A DNA stretch of 64,000 nucleotides from Crocinitomicaceae bacterium. GTDB lineage: Bacteria; Bacteroidota; Bacteroidia; Flavobacteriales_D; Crocinitomicaceae. The notes below the pieces were generated by a model. It searched no databases. It had not been told where the DNA came from and saw only the letters and a list, made by a program, of their open reading frames with translations. Below are positions 36,510 through 47,332 of the stretch, piece after piece; positions within the stretch are counted from its first letter, which is position 1; each line of letters begins with the position of its first letter. The position numbers and the translations under genes were made by a program. The stretch lies in assembly GCA_017983465.1 (NCBI GenBank), contig JAGOBK010000001.1, positions 558,001 through 622,000 of the forward strand, read 5' to 3'.

Positions 36510-37076
36510 ATGGCTAATACTTCCGACATCCGAAATGGATTGTGCATCCGTCACAATGAAAAACTTTATCAAATCATCGAATTTCAACACGTTAAACCGG
36601 GCAAAGGTCCTGCGTTTGTTCGTACGAAAATGCGTCAAATTGAATCTGGAAAGGTGATTGACAATACATTTTCTGCTGGACACAAAATTGATCCTGTTCG
36701 TATTGAAAACCGTGAATACCAATATTTATACCAAGAGGCTGAATCCTACGTATTCATGAACAATGAAACGTTTGAGCAAGTGAATATTCCATTGAAAATG
36801 GTTGAAAAACCTGGATTCCTACAAGAAGGAATGACAGTGAACATCCTTTTCCATGCGGAAGAAGAAATGCCATTAGTAGTTGAATTGCCGATGTACATCA
36901 TCTCTGAAGTTACCTACACAGAGCCAGGAGTAAAAGGTGATACAGCAACAAACTCTATGAAGCCAGCAACGATTGCAACTGGAGCAGAAGTACGTGTTCC
37001 TTTGTTCATCGACAATGGTGAGGTGATTAAAATTGACACGCGCACTGGCATCTATGTGGAGCGCATCAAAAAATAA
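36510..37076 (+). CDS. efp: Elongation factor P
   Basis: This 188-residue protein has the normal three-domain EF-P length and starts MANTSDIRNGLCI. The loop that reaches the peptidyl transferase centre reads HVKPGKGPAF, with the tip lysine at residue 32. Domains II and III carry ESYVFMNNETFEQ and EPGVKGDTATN. EF-P relieves ribosome stalling at proline runs. I see no EpmA- or EarP-type modification gene in the window. Confidence 0.97.
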   Translation: MANTSDIRNGLCIRHNEKLYQIIEFQHVKPGKGPAFVRTKMRQIESGKVIDNTFSAGHKIDPVRIENREYQYLYQEAESYVFMNNETFEQVNIPLKMVEKPGFLQEGMTVNILFHAEEEMPLVVELPMYIISEVTYTEPGVKGDTATNSMKPATIATGAEVRVPLFIDNGEVIKIDTRTGIYVERIKK

Positions 37077-37113
37077 TTGAAATTTATCTACTGAAAAACG
37101 TTAACACCATACC

Positions 37114-38196
37114 ATGAGAAATACAGCACTAACTCAAAAACACATCGATCTCGGAGCGAAAATGGTTCCATTTGCAGGATACAACATGCCTGTTCAATAC
37201 GAAGGTGTAAATGCAGAACATGAAACTGTACGTAATGCCGTTGGTGTTTTTGATGTTTCTCACATGGGGGAGTTTGTTTTACGTGGACCAAATGCGTTGG
37301 CCTTAATCCAAAAGTTTGCCTCCAACGATGCTTCTGTATTGTTTGATGGAAAAGCACAATATTCGTGCATGCCAAATGGCAAAGGTGGAATTGTGGATGA
37401 CTTAATCATCTACCGTGTGAATGCGGAGGAGTATTTCATCGTGGTAAATGCTTCCAACATTGAAAAAGATTGGAATTGGATTTCTTCGTTGAACGACTTA
37501 GGTGTTGAAATGGAAAATCTTTCTGATCAATACAGCTTGCTTGCGATTCAAGGTCCAAAAGCCGCGGAAGCAATGCAATCTTTAACGGACATCGATTTAT
37601 CCAACATGACCTATTACACGTTCCAACACGGAACATTTGCTGGAATTGAGAATATGATGATTTCAGCAACGGGTTACACCGGTTCTGGTGGATTTGAAGT
37701 TTATGTGAAAAATGAAGATGCTAATAAGTTATGGGATGCTGTTTTCGCTGCTGGAGCTGATTTTGGCATTAAACCAATTGGACTTGCCGCGCGTGATACG
37801 TTACGTTTAGAAATGGGCTTCTGTTTGTACGGAAACGACATCGACGACACAACTTCTCCTTTAGAAGCTGGTTTGGGATGGATCACGAAATTCACGAAGG
37901 ATTTCACTGATTCTGAATTCCTTGCGAAACAAAAAGAAGCAGGTGTGACACGTAAATTAGTCGCTTTCGAAATGATTGACCGTGGAATTCCTCGTCACGA
38001 TTATCCAATTTTGGATGCAGCTGGAACTGTTATCGGAAAAGTAACATCGGGAACGATGTCACCAAGTATGAAATTAGGTATTGGACTTGGCTATGTAACG
38101 GTTGATAACAGCAAATTGGAGAGTGAAATCTTCATTGAAATCCGTGAAAAAGGTGTCAAAGCGCAAGTTGTAAAACTACCTTTCTACAAAGCGTAA
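37114..38196 (+). CDS. gcvT: Aminomethyltransferase, glycine cleavage system T protein
   Basis: This 360-residue protein has the folate-binding fold of Gcv[59 protein letters not shown] and the C-terminal [15 protein letters not shown]. It transfers the aminomethyl carbon from the H-protein lipoyl arm to tetrahydrofolate. The other glycine cleavage genes are not here, although lpdA (L protein) is at 50458-51849. It lies 37 bp after efp and overlaps the convergent GDPD gene by 13 bp. Confidence 0.96.
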   Translation: MRNTALTQKHIDLGAKMVPFAGYNMPVQYEGVNAEHETVRNAVGVFDVSHMGEFVLRGPNALALIQKFASNDASVLFDGKAQYSCMPNGKGGIVDDLIIYRVNAEEYFIVVNASNIEKDWNWISSLNDLGVEMENLSDQYSLLAIQGPKAAEAMQSLTDIDLSNMTYYTFQHGTFAGIENMMISATGYTGSGGFEVYVKNEDANKLWDAVFAAGADFGIKPIGLAARDTLRLEMGFCLYGNDIDDTTSPLEAGLGWITKFTKDFTDSEFLAKQKEAGVTRKLVAFEMIDRGIPRHDYPILDAAGTVIGKVTSGTMSPSMKLGIGLGYVTVDNSKLESEIFIEIREKGVKAQVVKLPFYKA

Positions 38197-38984
38197 CCTC
38201 TTTCCTCTAGTGCATTTCTGAGATCATCTGCTAAGATTCCAGTTGGATTCTTCTCATACGCTTGTCGAATTCCTTTCAAGGAGCGAATATCGTACAAGTA
38301 CACTGTTCGACTTTGCTGCTTGACCCACTGAACATCTTGTGCATCAATCACCGCATTCCGAATGACTAGTCCAAAGATGCTTTTATGTTTCTGAATCATT
38401 TTCTTTCCTTCTTCGACATTATCCGTTGAGTACAATACTTCGTATTCAGCCGCCAATTCGTTCAACCAATATTCATAGGAGCAGATGATTTTCACTTGAT
38501 TCTTATGTCCATTCAGTTGTTCTTCAAAAGCTTCCTTCAAGCGTTCAAAGTCCACGCGTTCATTGAGACAAGAATTGACATGTTTCAAATCAATAAACAA
38601 CTGCTGATCCTCTCTGAGTAAACTCAAGACATCGACTAATTTCACCAACTTTTCTTTCTTCAGTGTTTGATAGTTGATGTTGGATAAATCAAGATCACTC
38701 ATGTCTGAAACACATCCTTTCCCATTGGTTTCGGCCTCCAACCATTCATCGTGATAGAGCCACAGGGTTCCATCCGCACCTAAGCGCACATCCACCTCCA
38801 CCCCATTGGACGTTGGAAAATTCAAGGCAAGGGAAACCGCTTCTTTTGAATTGTCGTGATAAATGGAATTATCCATACTTAACCCCATTCCAGCATGTCC
38901 AAAAACTAGAATGTTCTTAACTTCTTCGCTTTTCGTGCAAGCAAAAAGGAAACCAAACAAAAAGATAATCTTAGCGAAGCGCAT
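38184..38984 (-). CDS. Glycerophosphodiester phosphodiesterase-like lipoprotein
   Basis: From ATG 38984 this 266-residue protein starts [21 protein letters not shown], a lipoprotein signal with lipobox LFAC. GHAGMG takes the place of the H-R-G motif of GDPD enzymes, and [19 protein letters not shown] gives the metal-binding E-x-D and the H-D pair. Downstream, LFIDLKHVN is the third metal-site strand. The arginine of HRG is absent, so the substrate may differ from glycerophosphodiesters. Its start overlaps the end of the preceding small gene by 14 bp, so the two are probably coupled. Confidence 0.78.
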   Translation of the reverse strand: MRFAKIIFLFGFLFACTKSEEVKNILVFGHAGMGLSMDNSIYHDNSKEAVSLALNFPTSNGVEVDVRLGADGTLWLYHDEWLEAETNGKGCVSDMSDLDLSNINYQTLKKEKLVKLVDVLSLLREDQQLFIDLKHVNSCLNERVDFERLKEAFEEQLNGHKNQVKIICSYEYWLNELAAEYEVLYSTDNVEEGKKMIQKHKSIFGLVIRNAVIDAQDVQWVKQQSRTVYLYDIRSLKGIRQAYEKNPTGILADDLRNALEERGYAL

Positions 38985-39471
38985 ATTGAAGTCCAAGTTT
39001 AACATGGTAATTCCATGTGAATTGCTGATTCTTTTGATCCATGTAGTTAAAGGATTCCATCGTTGGGCCTAGCCTTGCTTCTTGAAAAAATTGCCATTGT
39101 TCACCGATTGTCAAGCGATAACCGAGGGAAGAATGAAGGTACAAAAAACGCGACCCAAAAACATAAGTATCCATGGAGAAGTCCACGACTGGACCAAGAG
39201 AAATTCGATTAATTTTCCAAAGATGGGCATAATCCATCTTCATGGATGGTGCAAAGATTTGTTGGGATGCTTTTTGAGTAGAAAGTCCGATGTTAACAGC
39301 GTAGTAGTTTTTATTTCGCTCACACTGAATACGAGCATGTGTAAAAGGTGTGAATTTCTGAAATTCCTGTGTGATTCCGAATCGCCAAACACGAGCATCA
39401 ACTTGATTTTGCGCTAAACAAAACCAAAATTGACAAAGAATAAAACAGCAAATTATCAGTCGTTTGATCAC
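38971..39471 (-). CDS. Small secreted protein of unknown function, beta-rich
   Basis: Reading from GTG 39471 this is 166 residues with the signal peptide MIKRLIICCFILCQFWFCLAQ. The rest is an alternating pattern of aromatic strands (WRFGITQEFQKFTPFTHARI, VVDFSMDTYVFGSRFLY, then LGLQYAL at the end) that looks like a small outer membrane barrel. The frame is open upstream to 39573, but that part lies across the gdhA terminator, so the GTG is preferred. It precedes the GDPD-like lipoprotein gene. I recognise no family. Confidence 0.6.
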   Translation of the reverse strand: MIKRLIICCFILCQFWFCLAQNQVDARVWRFGITQEFQKFTPFTHARIQCERNKNYYAVNIGLSTQKASQQIFAPSMKMDYAHLWKINRISLGPVVDFSMDTYVFGSRFLYLHSSLGYRLTIGEQWQFFQEARLGPTMESFNYMDQKNQQFTWNYHVKLGLQYALR

Positions 39472-39509
39472 ATACAAAGGTGCTGAAAATTCAGAAGAAA
39501 AGCACAAAA

Positions 39510-39534
39510 AAAATCCCGCCAAAGACGGGATTTT
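39510..39534 (-). terminator. gdhA terminator
   Basis: AAAATCCCG and CGGGATTTT form a 9-bp stem with a 7-nt loop. On the minus strand a T-run follows. Confidence 0.85.
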
Positions 39535-39553
39535 CATTTTTATGAATGGGATA

Positions 39554-41008
<1,455 letters not shown>

Positions 41009-41074
41009 TTACCATGAATGTTCAATCCTTGTAAAAATTTCCGATCGAAAAGAATGAAAACGCAGCCCTCTTCC

Positions 41075-41105
41075 TTGTTAAACGAATCTTTTTTTCATAT
41101 TTTTG
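41075..41105 (+). promoter_or_regulatory. Promoter of the SprB-repeat gene (TTG-20-TATTTTTG)
   Basis: TTG 41075-41077 and TATTTTTG 41098-41105 are 20 bp apart. The predicted leader is about 90 nt, the longest in this window. Confidence 0.65.
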
Positions 41106-41199
41106 GTCCACCTAAGCAACCACCTACTAAGGTTCGTCGTTTAAGGCACAGAACTAACTACTAGATATCGAGAATATGTTACATAGATCATCAAAAAAC

Positions 41200-43899
41200 A
41201 TGAATTTTATTAAGTTATCCCTTGCATTTTTATTGATGTTAGCGTCACAGTTAAACTCTTACAGTCAAAGTAACGTTGTGTTATGTCTTGGTCAAGATGC
41301 AACAGTTTGTGCTGGTCAAACGGTAACCATCAACAACTGTAATACAGGAACAACCCCTGGGACAGCAGCAGGACTTTACTTAAATGCACCGACGAGCGTA
41401 TTTTTAAGTGACGACGTTTGGTCTGGACAAGTTCCGATTGGATTCCCATTTAGTTTTTACGGAACAAATTATACAACTTGTGCGATTGGTTCGAACGGAC
41501 TCATCTCTTTTGCACCAGTTAGTGGATATTGCCCATGGTCACTTGCTGGTATCCCACAACTACCTACAGCTGCACTACCTTCAGCACGTAATTCCATCAT
41601 GATTGCTTACCAGGATTTGAATCCGGCAACAGCTGGACAAGTGCAATACCAAACCATTGGAACAGCGCCAAACCGTAAGTTTGTAGTGCTTTACAAAAAT
41701 GTGGCCATGTTTGGTTGTACAACACAGTGTAACTACTTAGCGATTATCCTTTATGAGACTTCCAATATTTTTGAATTGCATATTGGAAACAAGCCAATTT
41801 GCGGAACTTGGAATGGTAGTTTAGCTATCCAGGGATCTGAAAATAATCCAATGAATGTTGCGCACATCACACCGGGACGAAATGTTTCCGTGTGGAGCGC
41901 TAATCAAGATGGTAGAAGATTTTTGCCAACTGCTCCGGCAAATACCAATTCATACACCATGTCGCAAATACCATATGTGATGGTCAACAGTCCTGGAAGC
42001 AATTTCCTTTGGTCAAACACATTGGGACAAACATTCCCTTATAATAACGGAACATTAAACGTGAATCCAGTGCCATCTGGAACAACAGGGTACTTTTTAA
42101 CAGGAGCGGCTTGTGGAACAAGTGTAGGCTCGATTACCAACGATACTACGTGGTTGACTGTTTCTAATCCATCTTTATCTACAACAACTGTTCCCGATAT
42201 TTGCTCTCAAGGAGTTGGGACAGCAACAGCAGTACCCGGCGCTACTTCACCTCCACCCTATACTTACTTATGGAGCAATGGTCAAACCGGTGCTACAGCA
42301 ACTGGATTATTAGCTGGAACGTACACAGTGTCTGTCGTTAACGGAAACGGGTGTACAGCAACTGGAACAGCAATTATCACAGACAATCCTGCAACATTTA
42401 ATGGGACAACAACCCCAGTTTCTTGTCCAGGCGGTAGTGATGGAACAGCAACCGCAATTGTAACACCTGTTACAGGACCGGTAAATTTCGAATGGAGCAA
42501 TGGACAAAGTACGCAAACAGTTACAGGATTAAGTGCCGGAAACTATTGGTGTTATGCTACTACCGCTAGCGGTTGTCAGGATACAATTTACGTTACCGTT
42601 ACAGAAATTCCACCAATGATTTTAACCATGACGAATGTTGTGGATGCAAATTGCTATACGTTTGCAAATGGTCAAGCGACCGTAAACGTTACGCAAGGAA
42701 CACCTGCTTACTCGTACAGCTGGACTGGTTCTACTGCTTCAGCAGCAACAGCATTAGATTTAGGTGCTGGATTACACACGGTGACCGTTACCGATATGAA
42801 CGGTTGTGTTCAAACACTGGATGTATTGATCAATGAGCCATTGCCATTAGACATAACTTTCTTGACACAAGACACTATGATTTGTTCTGAGGATGCTATT
42901 TTGTTAACAGCTACTGGCGCAGGAGGATCTTCAGCATATACTTATACTTGGACAGAAGATGGTTTGCCAATTGGGAATGGAAGTTCATTAACGGTAGACC
43001 CAATCAATTCTGGAACAGTGTACTGCGTGACTTTAAGTGAAGCTTGTGGATCTCCAGCAACGACAGAATGTATGACAATTACATTCCCATTAGAAATCAT
43101 CCCTAATACAGTACCTGATTTTGCACAAAGATGTTTACCAGGAGACTTTGTATTCAGTAACATGTCCACAAATGGTGGCGATGTTGCTACGACACAATAT
43201 ATTTTCTCAACAGGAGAATCATTCACCGTTAATAGCCTTGATCCATTACCACATACCTTACCTACTCCAGGAACGTATACGGTAGATCTTGTTGTGACTT
43301 CGGTTCATGGATGTTTGTACTTTGGACACTTCCAAGATATCGTTGAGGTTACACCTTTACCGACAGCAGACTTTACCATGTCTAAAAGTCCTTTGACTTG
43401 GTTTGAAACAACCGTTCAAACGAATGACATTTCTTCAGGAAACATAGCAAATTACAATTGGGTGAGTTCAGGAGCCACGAATATTGTAAATAATGGTGGA
43501 AGTGCAATGATTAGCTTCCCCGAAGGAGTTATGGGAACATATGACATTACGTTAATCGTGACAACGAACTTAGGTTGTTCTGATTCAGTAACGTACCCTA
43601 TTCAAGTAGTATCTGATGTCATTTTCTATGCTCCTACAGCATTTACTCCAGATGACGACGAACACAACCAAGTTTGGATGTTCTATGTAGAAGGTATTGA
43701 TAAAGCAAACTTCGAATTGACCGTTCACAACCGTTGGGGTGAAGTTGTTTGGGAAACACATGATGTAAATTCATACTGGGATGGATACTACAACGGCCAA
43801 AAAGTTCAACCGGGAATCTACACATGGAAAGCTTGGTACAAAGAACTTGACACGGATGGTAAGAACGAAAGATCTGGTATCATCAACGTTATTCGTTAA
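41200..43899 (+). CDS. T9SS type B cargo protein with SprB repeats
   Basis: This 899-residue secreted protein starts MNFIKLSLAFLLMLASQLNSYSQ (signal peptide; ATG 41176 is a second option). Residues about 30-330 are a cysteine-containing beta-rich domain. Three SprB-type repeats follow, each with Y-x-W-x-(N/T)-G-x-(T/S) and a closing GCxxT (YLWSNGQTGATATGL, FEWSNGQSTQTVTGL, YSWTGSTASAATALDL). Ig/PKD-like segments come next. The last ~95 residues (FYAPTAFTPDDDEHN, then VHNRWGEVVWET, GIYTWKAWY) form a T9SS type B (gliding motility-associated) C-terminal domain. It is probably a surface adhesin. It is followed 2 bp later by a DUF4197 gene. Confidence 0.9.
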   Translation: MNFIKLSLAFLLMLASQLNSYSQSNVVLCLGQDATVCAGQTVTINNCNTGTTPGTAAGLYLNAPTSVFLSDDVWSGQVPIGFPFSFYGTNYTTCAIGSNGLISFAPVSGYCPWSLAGIPQLPTAALPSARNSIMIAYQDLNPATAGQVQYQTIGTAPNRKFVVLYKNVAMFGCTTQCNYLAIILYETSNIFELHIGNKPICGTWNGSLAIQGSENNPMNVAHITPGRNVSVWSANQDGRRFLPTAPANTNSYTMSQIPYVMVNSPGSNFLWSNTLGQTFPYNNGTLNVNPVPSGTTGYFLTGAACGTSVGSITNDTTWLTVSNPSLSTTTVPDICSQGVGTATAVPGATSPPPYTYLWSNGQTGATATGLLAGTYTVSVVNGNGCTATGTAIITDNPATFNGTTTPVSCPGGSDGTATAIVTPVTGPVNFEWSNGQSTQTVTGLSAGNYWCYATTASGCQDTIYVTVTEIPPMILTMTNVVDANCYTFANGQATVNVTQGTPAYSYSWTGSTASAATALDLGAGLHTVTVTDMNGCVQTLDVLINEPLPLDITFLTQDTMICSEDAILLTATGAGGSSAYTYTWTEDGLPIGNGSSLTVDPINSGTVYCVTLSEACGSPATTECMTITFPLEIIPNTVPDFAQRCLPGDFVFSNMSTNGGDVATTQYIFSTGESFTVNSLDPLPHTLPTPGTYTVDLVVTSVHGCLYFGHFQDIVEVTPLPTADFTMSKSPLTWFETTVQTNDISSGNIANYNWVSSGATNIVNNGGSAMISFPEGVMGTYDITLIVTTNLGCSDSVTYPIQVVSDVIFYAPTAFTPDDDEHNQVWMFYVEGIDKANFELTVHNRWGEVVWETHDVNSYWDGYYNGQKVQPGIYTWKAWYKELDTDGKNERSGIINVIR

Positions 43900-43901
43900 T
43901 T

Positions 43902-44636
43902 ATGCTGAAAATACTCGCATTCTCCTCCATTTCTTTATTTGTAGGTACTTGCTCGAAAGTTGATTTATCCATGGTAAATGGATACGTTAATCCAATTTCC
44001 ACGACGCCGGCTGCTCCAAAATTGAGTAACCAAGAAGTGATCTCTGGACTCAAAGAAGCATTACAAGTTGGAATCAAGAATGCTGTGAATGTTACCTCAG
44101 TAACAGATGGTTTTCTAAAGAACGAAGCGATTCGTCTGGCCTTCCCTCCTGATGCGATTAAAGCCCGTCAAAAAGCAATTGACTTGGGAATGTCCGCACA
44201 AGTAGAGAAATTCGAAACAACCTTGAATCGTGCAGCCGAAGAAGCAGCGAAAGAAGCACTACCGATTTTTGTTGAAGCAATTACCAACATGAGTGTTCAA
44301 GATGGATTCGCTATTCTGAATGGTGGAAACGGTGCGGCAACGAAATTCTTGAAAGATCAAACAACAGTAAAATTAACGACTGCTTTTTCACCAAAAGTGG
44401 CTGAAGCGATTTCACGAGTAAAATTGACTGAATATTGGAATCCAATCATGACGAAGTATAACGCAGCAATGAATTTGACTGGCGGTGAAAAAATCAATCC
44501 CGATTTGAATGCTTATGTAACGCAAAAAGCGATTGAAGGTCTTTTCAAAATGGTGGAGCAAGAGGAAAACAAAATCCGTAAGGATCCAACAGCTCGTGTA
44601 ACAGAGTTATTGGCAAAAGTTTTTGGCAGTCTTTAA
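43902..44636 (+). CDS. DUF4197 family protein, probable lipoprotein
   Basis: This 244-residue protein has a short N-terminal lipoprotein-like signal (MLKILAFSSISLFVGTCSK; the cysteine is at residue 17, although the lipobox is imperfect). It then has an all-helical DUF4197 domain: LSNQEVISGLKEALQVGIKN, IRLAFPPDAIKARQKAIDLG, and NGGNGAATKFLKDQTTVKLT. The family is found across Proteobacteria and Bacteroidota and has no known function. It starts 2 bp after the T9SS gene stop and ends 3 bp before the nucleoside phosphorylase gene, so all three are likely co-transcribed. Confidence 0.85.
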   Translation: MLKILAFSSISLFVGTCSKVDLSMVNGYVNPISTTPAAPKLSNQEVISGLKEALQVGIKNAVNVTSVTDGFLKNEAIRLAFPPDAIKARQKAIDLGMSAQVEKFETTLNRAAEEAAKEALPIFVEAITNMSVQDGFAILNGGNGAATKFLKDQTTVKLTTAFSPKVAEAISRVKLTEYWNPIMTKYNAAMNLTGGEKINPDLNAYVTQKAIEGLFKMVEQEENKIRKDPTARVTELLAKVFGSL

Positions 44637-44639
44637 TTC

Positions 44640-45503
44640 ATGTATTTCCCAGCTACAGAACTCGTATTAAACGAGCGAAACGAAGTTTATCACCTCGCTT
44701 TAAATCCAAATCAACTCGCACATAAGGTCATTCTCGTTGGCGACCAGGACAGAGTCAAACTTATTTCTACGTTTTTCGAAACGATAGAACATCAGAGTCA
44801 ACACCGTGAGTTTGTCTGCCACACCGGAACGTACAAAGGAAAAAGAATCAGTGTCCTTTCAACTGGAATCGGAACAGATAATATTGATATTTGCCTACAA
44901 GAACTCGATGCCTTAGTGAACATCGATTTGGAACAACGAACGGAAAAAACGAATAAAACCCAATTGGAACTTGTTCGAATTGGAACGTGTGGCATATTAC
45001 AATCAGAAATTCCTTTGCATTCATATCTGTTATCATCACATGCTTATGGATTCGATAACGTTGCGCACTTTTATCCAATTGATTACACAGCGCAAGAAAT
45101 TCAACTATGTTCAAACATTGACTTGCATCTGAACTTGCCGTATGGAATTACGCCTTACCTCATTTCCGCTGATAAATCCTTAACAGATCGTCTTAGCTCC
45201 TCCGAAACCCACACTGGAATAACGGTCACAAGTTCCGGATTCTATGGTCCACAGGGACGTAGCTTGCGTTTAGAGAGCAAGATTAAGGATATCCATATAA
45301 AACTTGGAAGTTTTAATCAGGACGAAACCAAAATTGTCAATTTTGAGATGGAAAGCTCCGCGATATTTGCCTTGGGAAGACAACTAGGACACGCCTGCGC
45401 AACTATTTGCTTAGGAGTAGCTAATCGTCCCAATCTGGAGTTTTCAACTGGCTGTGAGCAAGAAATGAATGAATTGATTCAGTACGTTCTCGAACGAATC
45501 TAA
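44640..45503 (+). CDS. Nucleoside phosphorylase (uridine phosphorylase-like)
   Basis: This 287-residue protein of the PNP/UDP phosphorylase superfamily has a phosphate-site strand KVILVGDQDRVKLISTFF (GDxxR), ISVLSTGIGTDNIDICLQEL, VRIGTCGILQSEIPL and the ribose-site NFEMESSAIFALGRQLGH. It cleaves a nucleoside with phosphate to a base and ribose-1-phosphate. Uridine is the best guess; a purine cannot be excluded. Its stop directly abuts the stop of the convergent TlpA-like gene. Confidence 0.9.
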   Translation: MYFPATELVLNERNEVYHLALNPNQLAHKVILVGDQDRVKLISTFFETIEHQSQHREFVCHTGTYKGKRISVLSTGIGTDNIDICLQELDALVNIDLEQRTEKTNKTQLELVRIGTCGILQSEIPLHSYLLSSHAYGFDNVAHFYPIDYTAQEIQLCSNIDLHLNLPYGITPYLISADKSLTDRLSSSETHTGITVTSSGFYGPQGRSLRLESKIKDIHIKLGSFNQDETKIVNFEMESSAIFALGRQLGHACATICLGVANRPNLEFSTGCEQEMNELIQYVLERI

Positions 45504-46022
45504 TTACTTCAGTTGTTTATCGATTTGGATGTGCAATTGAATACCTCTCAACTCTCCTCCACTTGCAATGATATGGCCTTCGCCATCGATGAGAAAAGCG
45601 GAAGGAATGGAAGACACTCCATAATTAGCTGAAGCAATTCCATCTTTATCCATCACATGGTTTTTCCAAGAAAGGCGATCTTCTTTAATGGCTTGTTTCC
45701 AAGCAGAAGCATCTTTATCAATGGAAACGCTGAAGACTTCAAATCCATCTGCATTTTTAAATTCCTGTGATTTGTATTTCTGGTAGGCCTCCACAACATT
45801 TGGACTTTCCTTCCGACATGGGCCACACCAAGAAGCCCAAAAATCTACTAGGACTAACTTTCCACGGAGATCAGACAACTTACGAACTTTTCCATTGGTT
45901 CCTACCAACTTGATTTCCGGTGCAAAATCCTTTGAGTCAAACGATTTTTCAGAACGGAAACAAAGTGCATAGCAGGAATATGCTACAATAAAAAGGAGTC
46001 CAAAAATGAGTTGTTTCTTCAT
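45504..46022 (-). CDS. TlpA-like thiol-disulfide oxidoreductase
   Basis: This 172-residue protein has an N-terminal membrane anchor or signal (KKQLIFGLLFIVAYSCYALC) and a thioredoxin fold with WASWCGPCRKESPN (CGPC at about residues 66-69). KLVLVDFW precedes it, and VSSIPSAFLIDGEG holds the cis-proline. It probably keeps envelope cysteines reduced or helps mature cytochromes. Its ATG overlaps the murA stop (TAATG), so it is coupled to cell-wall synthesis genes. Confidence 0.9.
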   Translation of the reverse strand: MKKQLIFGLLFIVAYSCYALCFRSEKSFDSKDFAPEIKLVGTNGKVRKLSDLRGKLVLVDFWASWCGPCRKESPNVVEAYQKYKSQEFKNADGFEVFSVSIDKDASAWKQAIKEDRLSWKNHVMDKDGIASANYGVSSIPSAFLIDGEGHIIASGGELRGIQLHIQIDKQLK

Positions 46023-47329
46023 TAGCCAACGCGACGAATGTCCGCACCGATGTTGTTCAAACGCAATTCAATATCTTGGTAACCACGGTCAATTTGCTCG
46101 ATGTTTTCGATCACACTTTTTCCTTTAGCGGATAATGCAGCAATTAAAAGAGATACACCTGCGCGAATGTCTGGTGAAGACATCGTAATTCCGCGTAGGT
46201 CATGCTCACGATTTAATCCAATCACTGTTGCTCTGTGTGGGTCACACAAAATAATTTGCGCACCCATGTCGATTAATTTATCGACAAAGAATAAACGAGA
46301 TTCAAACATTTTTTGGTGAATCAACACGGAACCTTTTGCTTGAGAAGCAACCACCAAAATGATGGAAAGTAAGTCAGGCGTAAATCCAGGCCATGGCGCA
46401 TCGTAGATCGTTAAAATAGATCCATCGATAAACGTATCAATTTCATATGATTCTTGAGCAGGAATGTAGATATCATCTCCGCGGCGTTCTAATTTGATTC
46501 CGAGGCGACGGAAAACATTTGGAATGATTCCCAAATTCTCCCAACTCACATCTTTAATGGTGATTTCAGACTTCGTCATGGCAGCTAAACCAATGAAGCT
46601 TCCGATTTCGATCATATCAGGAAGAATGCGGTGGAAACATCCACCCAATTTTTTCACTCCTTTGATGATCAACATATTCGAACCAATTCCGCTAATGTTT
46701 GCTCCCATAGAGTTCAACATTTTACATAATTGTTGAATGTACGGTTCACAAGCTGCGTTATAGAACGTTGTTTCTCCTTCTGCCATAACAGCAGCCATCA
46801 AAATATTTGCAGTTCCCGTAACAGATGCTTCATCCAAGTGAATGTATGCACCTTTCAAGTTCTTTGCTTCTACAGAGTAGAAATGTTCACCTGCATCATA
46901 GTTGAACTTCGCTCCGAGTAAAGCAAATCCTTCGAAGTGTGTATCTAAACGACGTCTTCCGATTTTGTCTCCTCCCGGTTTTGGAATGAATCCAACGCCA
47001 AAACGCGCCAATAAAGGCCCAACAATCATAATCGATCCACGTAACGAAGACGCTCTTTTTTTGAAATCTTCTGACTCCAAATACTTTAAATCGATGTCCT
47101 TCGCTTGAAAAATATAGGTTCCTTTCTCCACCTTCTCCACTTTCACGCCCATCGTTTGCAATAAAGCAATCAATTTGTTGACATCAACAATGTCTGGAAT
47201 GTTAGAAATAGTTACTTTTTCTTCTGTTAACAAAGGTGCGCAAAGCACTTGCAATGCTTCGTTTTTTGCTCCTTGCGGAATCAATTCACCTTTTAATGGT
47301 TTGCCACCGTATATTTCAAATGAAGCCAT
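46022..47329 (-). CDS. murA: UDP-N-acetylglucosamine 1-carboxyvinyltransferase, Asp in place of catalytic Cys115
   Basis: This 435-residue protein has the inside-out alpha/beta barrel sequence of MurA: GGKPLKGELIPQGAKNEAL at the start, LRGSIMIVGPLLARFG and VTGTANILMAA. The active-site loop reads PKPGGDKIG, so the residue matching E. coli Cys115 is Asp121. Asp at this position keeps the enzyme active and makes it insensitive to fosfomycin in other bacteria. MurA adds enolpyruvate to UDP-GlcNAc, the first committed step of peptidoglycan synthesis. It lies 3 bp downstream of the DUF4290 gene. Confidence 0.96.
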   Translation of the reverse strand: MASFEIYGGKPLKGELIPQGAKNEALQVLCAPLLTEEKVTISNIPDIVDVNKLIALLQTMGVKVEKVEKGTYIFQAKDIDLKYLESEDFKKRASSLRGSIMIVGPLLARFGVGFIPKPGGDKIGRRRLDTHFEGFALLGAKFNYDAGEHFYSVEAKNLKGAYIHLDEASVTGTANILMAAVMAEGETTFYNAACEPYIQQLCKMLNSMGANISGIGSNMLIIKGVKKLGGCFHRILPDMIEIGSFIGLAAMTKSEITIKDVSWENLGIIPNVFRRLGIKLERRGDDIYIPAQESYEIDTFIDGSILTIYDAPWPGFTPDLLSIILVVASQAKGSVLIHQKMFESRLFFVDKLIDMGAQIILCDPHRATVIGLNREHDLRGITMSSPDIRAGVSLLIAALSAKGKSVIENIEQIDRGYQDIELRLNNIGADIRRVG

Positions 47330-47332
47330 CGT

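Noticed and set aside
42282..42516. Minus-strand frames inside the SprB-repeat gene
   Set aside because: They are shadows of the repetitive Gly/Thr-rich coding sequence.
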